DNA from: Acidobacteriota bacterium
Lineage (GTDB): Bacteria; Acidobacteriota; UBA6911
Assembly (NCBI GenBank): GCA_012729555.1
Contig: JAAYCX010000015.1
Location: 41,139-105,138, forward strand
Reading direction: 5' to 3'
Length of the DNA stretch: 64,000 nt
The stretch's first letter is position 1; each line of letters begins with the position of its first letter. Made by a program: the position numbers and the translations under genes. Under the pieces are notes generated by a model that saw nothing but the letters and a program-made list of their open reading frames with translations, was not told the origin of the DNA and did no database searches. Positions 63,717 through 64,000 of this stretch are shown here, one piece after another.

Positions 63717-64000
63717 CTAGAAGCTGATCCGGATCTTGGCCTGGAACGTCCGGTGCCCGCCCTTGGTCGACAGGTAACCCAACGGGTTGATGCTGTTGAG
63801 ACCGAAGTCCGGGTTGCCGATGGAGGTGAAGCGGGCGTTCCACTGCATCGAGCTGTTCGACGGAGTCGGGTGATTGAAGATGTTCTGCGCGTCGACGCGC
63901 AGGTCGATCCTCTTCCCTTCCATGAACTCGATCGATTTGCCCATCGCCATGTCCAGGCTCCACCGGCCGGGGCCGGCGAGCGAGTTGGGCAGGAAGTTGC
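63717..64000 (-). CDS. TonB-dependent receptor, Oar-like (C-terminal end, partial)
   Basis: About 94 codons of a gene that continues past the window edge. The visible protein has RWSLDMAMGKSIEF, then RIDLRVDAQNIFNHPTPS, the Asn-Ile-Phe-Asn-His segment typical of Oar-like receptors, and ends TFQAKIRISF with the C-terminal Phe of outer membrane beta barrels. Such very large receptors with carboxypeptidase-like N-terminal domains are abundant in Acidobacteriota, which is part of the reason for the taxonomic guess. Confidence 0.85.
   Translation of the reverse strand, partial: NFLPNSLAGPGRWSLDMAMGKSIEFMEGKRIDLRVDAQNIFNHPTPSNSSMQWNARFTSIGNPDFGLNSINPLGYLSTKGGHRTFQAKIRISF

Overview
The window is GC-rich chromosomal DNA, densely packed with genes on both strands, and reads as housekeeping and respiratory DNA from a Gram-negative-type bacterium. 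Acidobacteriota is the best guess. The reasons are the C-terminus of an Oar-like TonB-dependent receptor at the right edge, an alternative complex III (ACIII) operon joined to an A2-type caa3 oxidase, a NifA-like regulator beside gltBD, paired TolC-like proteins with Gly-rich inserts, and CarD plus Mfd. This is inference from gene content; no 16S rRNA or tRNA gene is present. I saw no insertion sequence, prophage, CRISPR array or origin.

Layout. 0-4.2 kb: CarD regulator, CNNM/CorC membrane protein, and hemB-hemL on the minus strand. 4.3-15.6 kb, plus strand: tilS, ftsH, folP, cdaA-cdaR (c-di-AMP synthesis and its regulator), a heptose adenylyltransferase, mfd and a SurA/PpiC-type chaperone. 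16-23.7 kb: NifA-like sigma54 activator and gltB-gltD. 23.7-30.4 kb: CoA-transferase, serC, then a minus-strand run ilvC / deoxyhypusine-synthase-like / ornithine-decarboxylase-like that suggests polyamine synthesis. 30.5-34 kb: membrane phosphoesterase, a small ACT-like protein, and citramalate synthase (cimA) behind an attenuator. 34-46.5 kb: two TolC-like proteins, PilZ protein, ferredoxin-nitroreductase, malic enzyme, fused NfnAB-like transhydrogenase, TonB receptor and TrpB2. 46.5-47 kb: no protein gene, but a promoter, a series of hairpins and a terminator that look like a non-coding RNA. 47-59.6 kb: one long minus-strand operon, actA-B-C-DE-F, cytochrome c, Sco, and cox1-3-4-2. 59.6-64 kb: DUF4416 protein, NAT-like enzyme, FAD oxidoreductase, a degenerate NtrC-type regulator and a partial TonB receptor.

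How the parts work together. The respiratory operon encodes a quinol-oxidising ACIII that would pass electrons through its cytochromes c to the caa3 oxidase, with Sco loading CuA. GltBD, the Nfn fusion and malic enzyme connect NADPH, ferredoxin and glutamate metabolism. CimA and IlvC supply isoleucine precursors.

The most interesting signals are these: (1) a textbook isoleucine attenuator before cimA, with leader peptide, antiterminator and terminator; (2) the structured RNA candidate at about 46.70-46.97 kb; (3) an NtrC-family protein that has lost its phosphoacceptor, GAFTGA loop and Walker B acids but kept its DNA-binding domain; (4) an ActD-ActE fusion; (5) inverted repeats placed between the -35 and -10 of the ACIII and malic enzyme promoters; (6) several genes whose -10 element lies so close to the start codon that their mRNAs should be leaderless. 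Functions are assigned from recognisable motifs without database searches.
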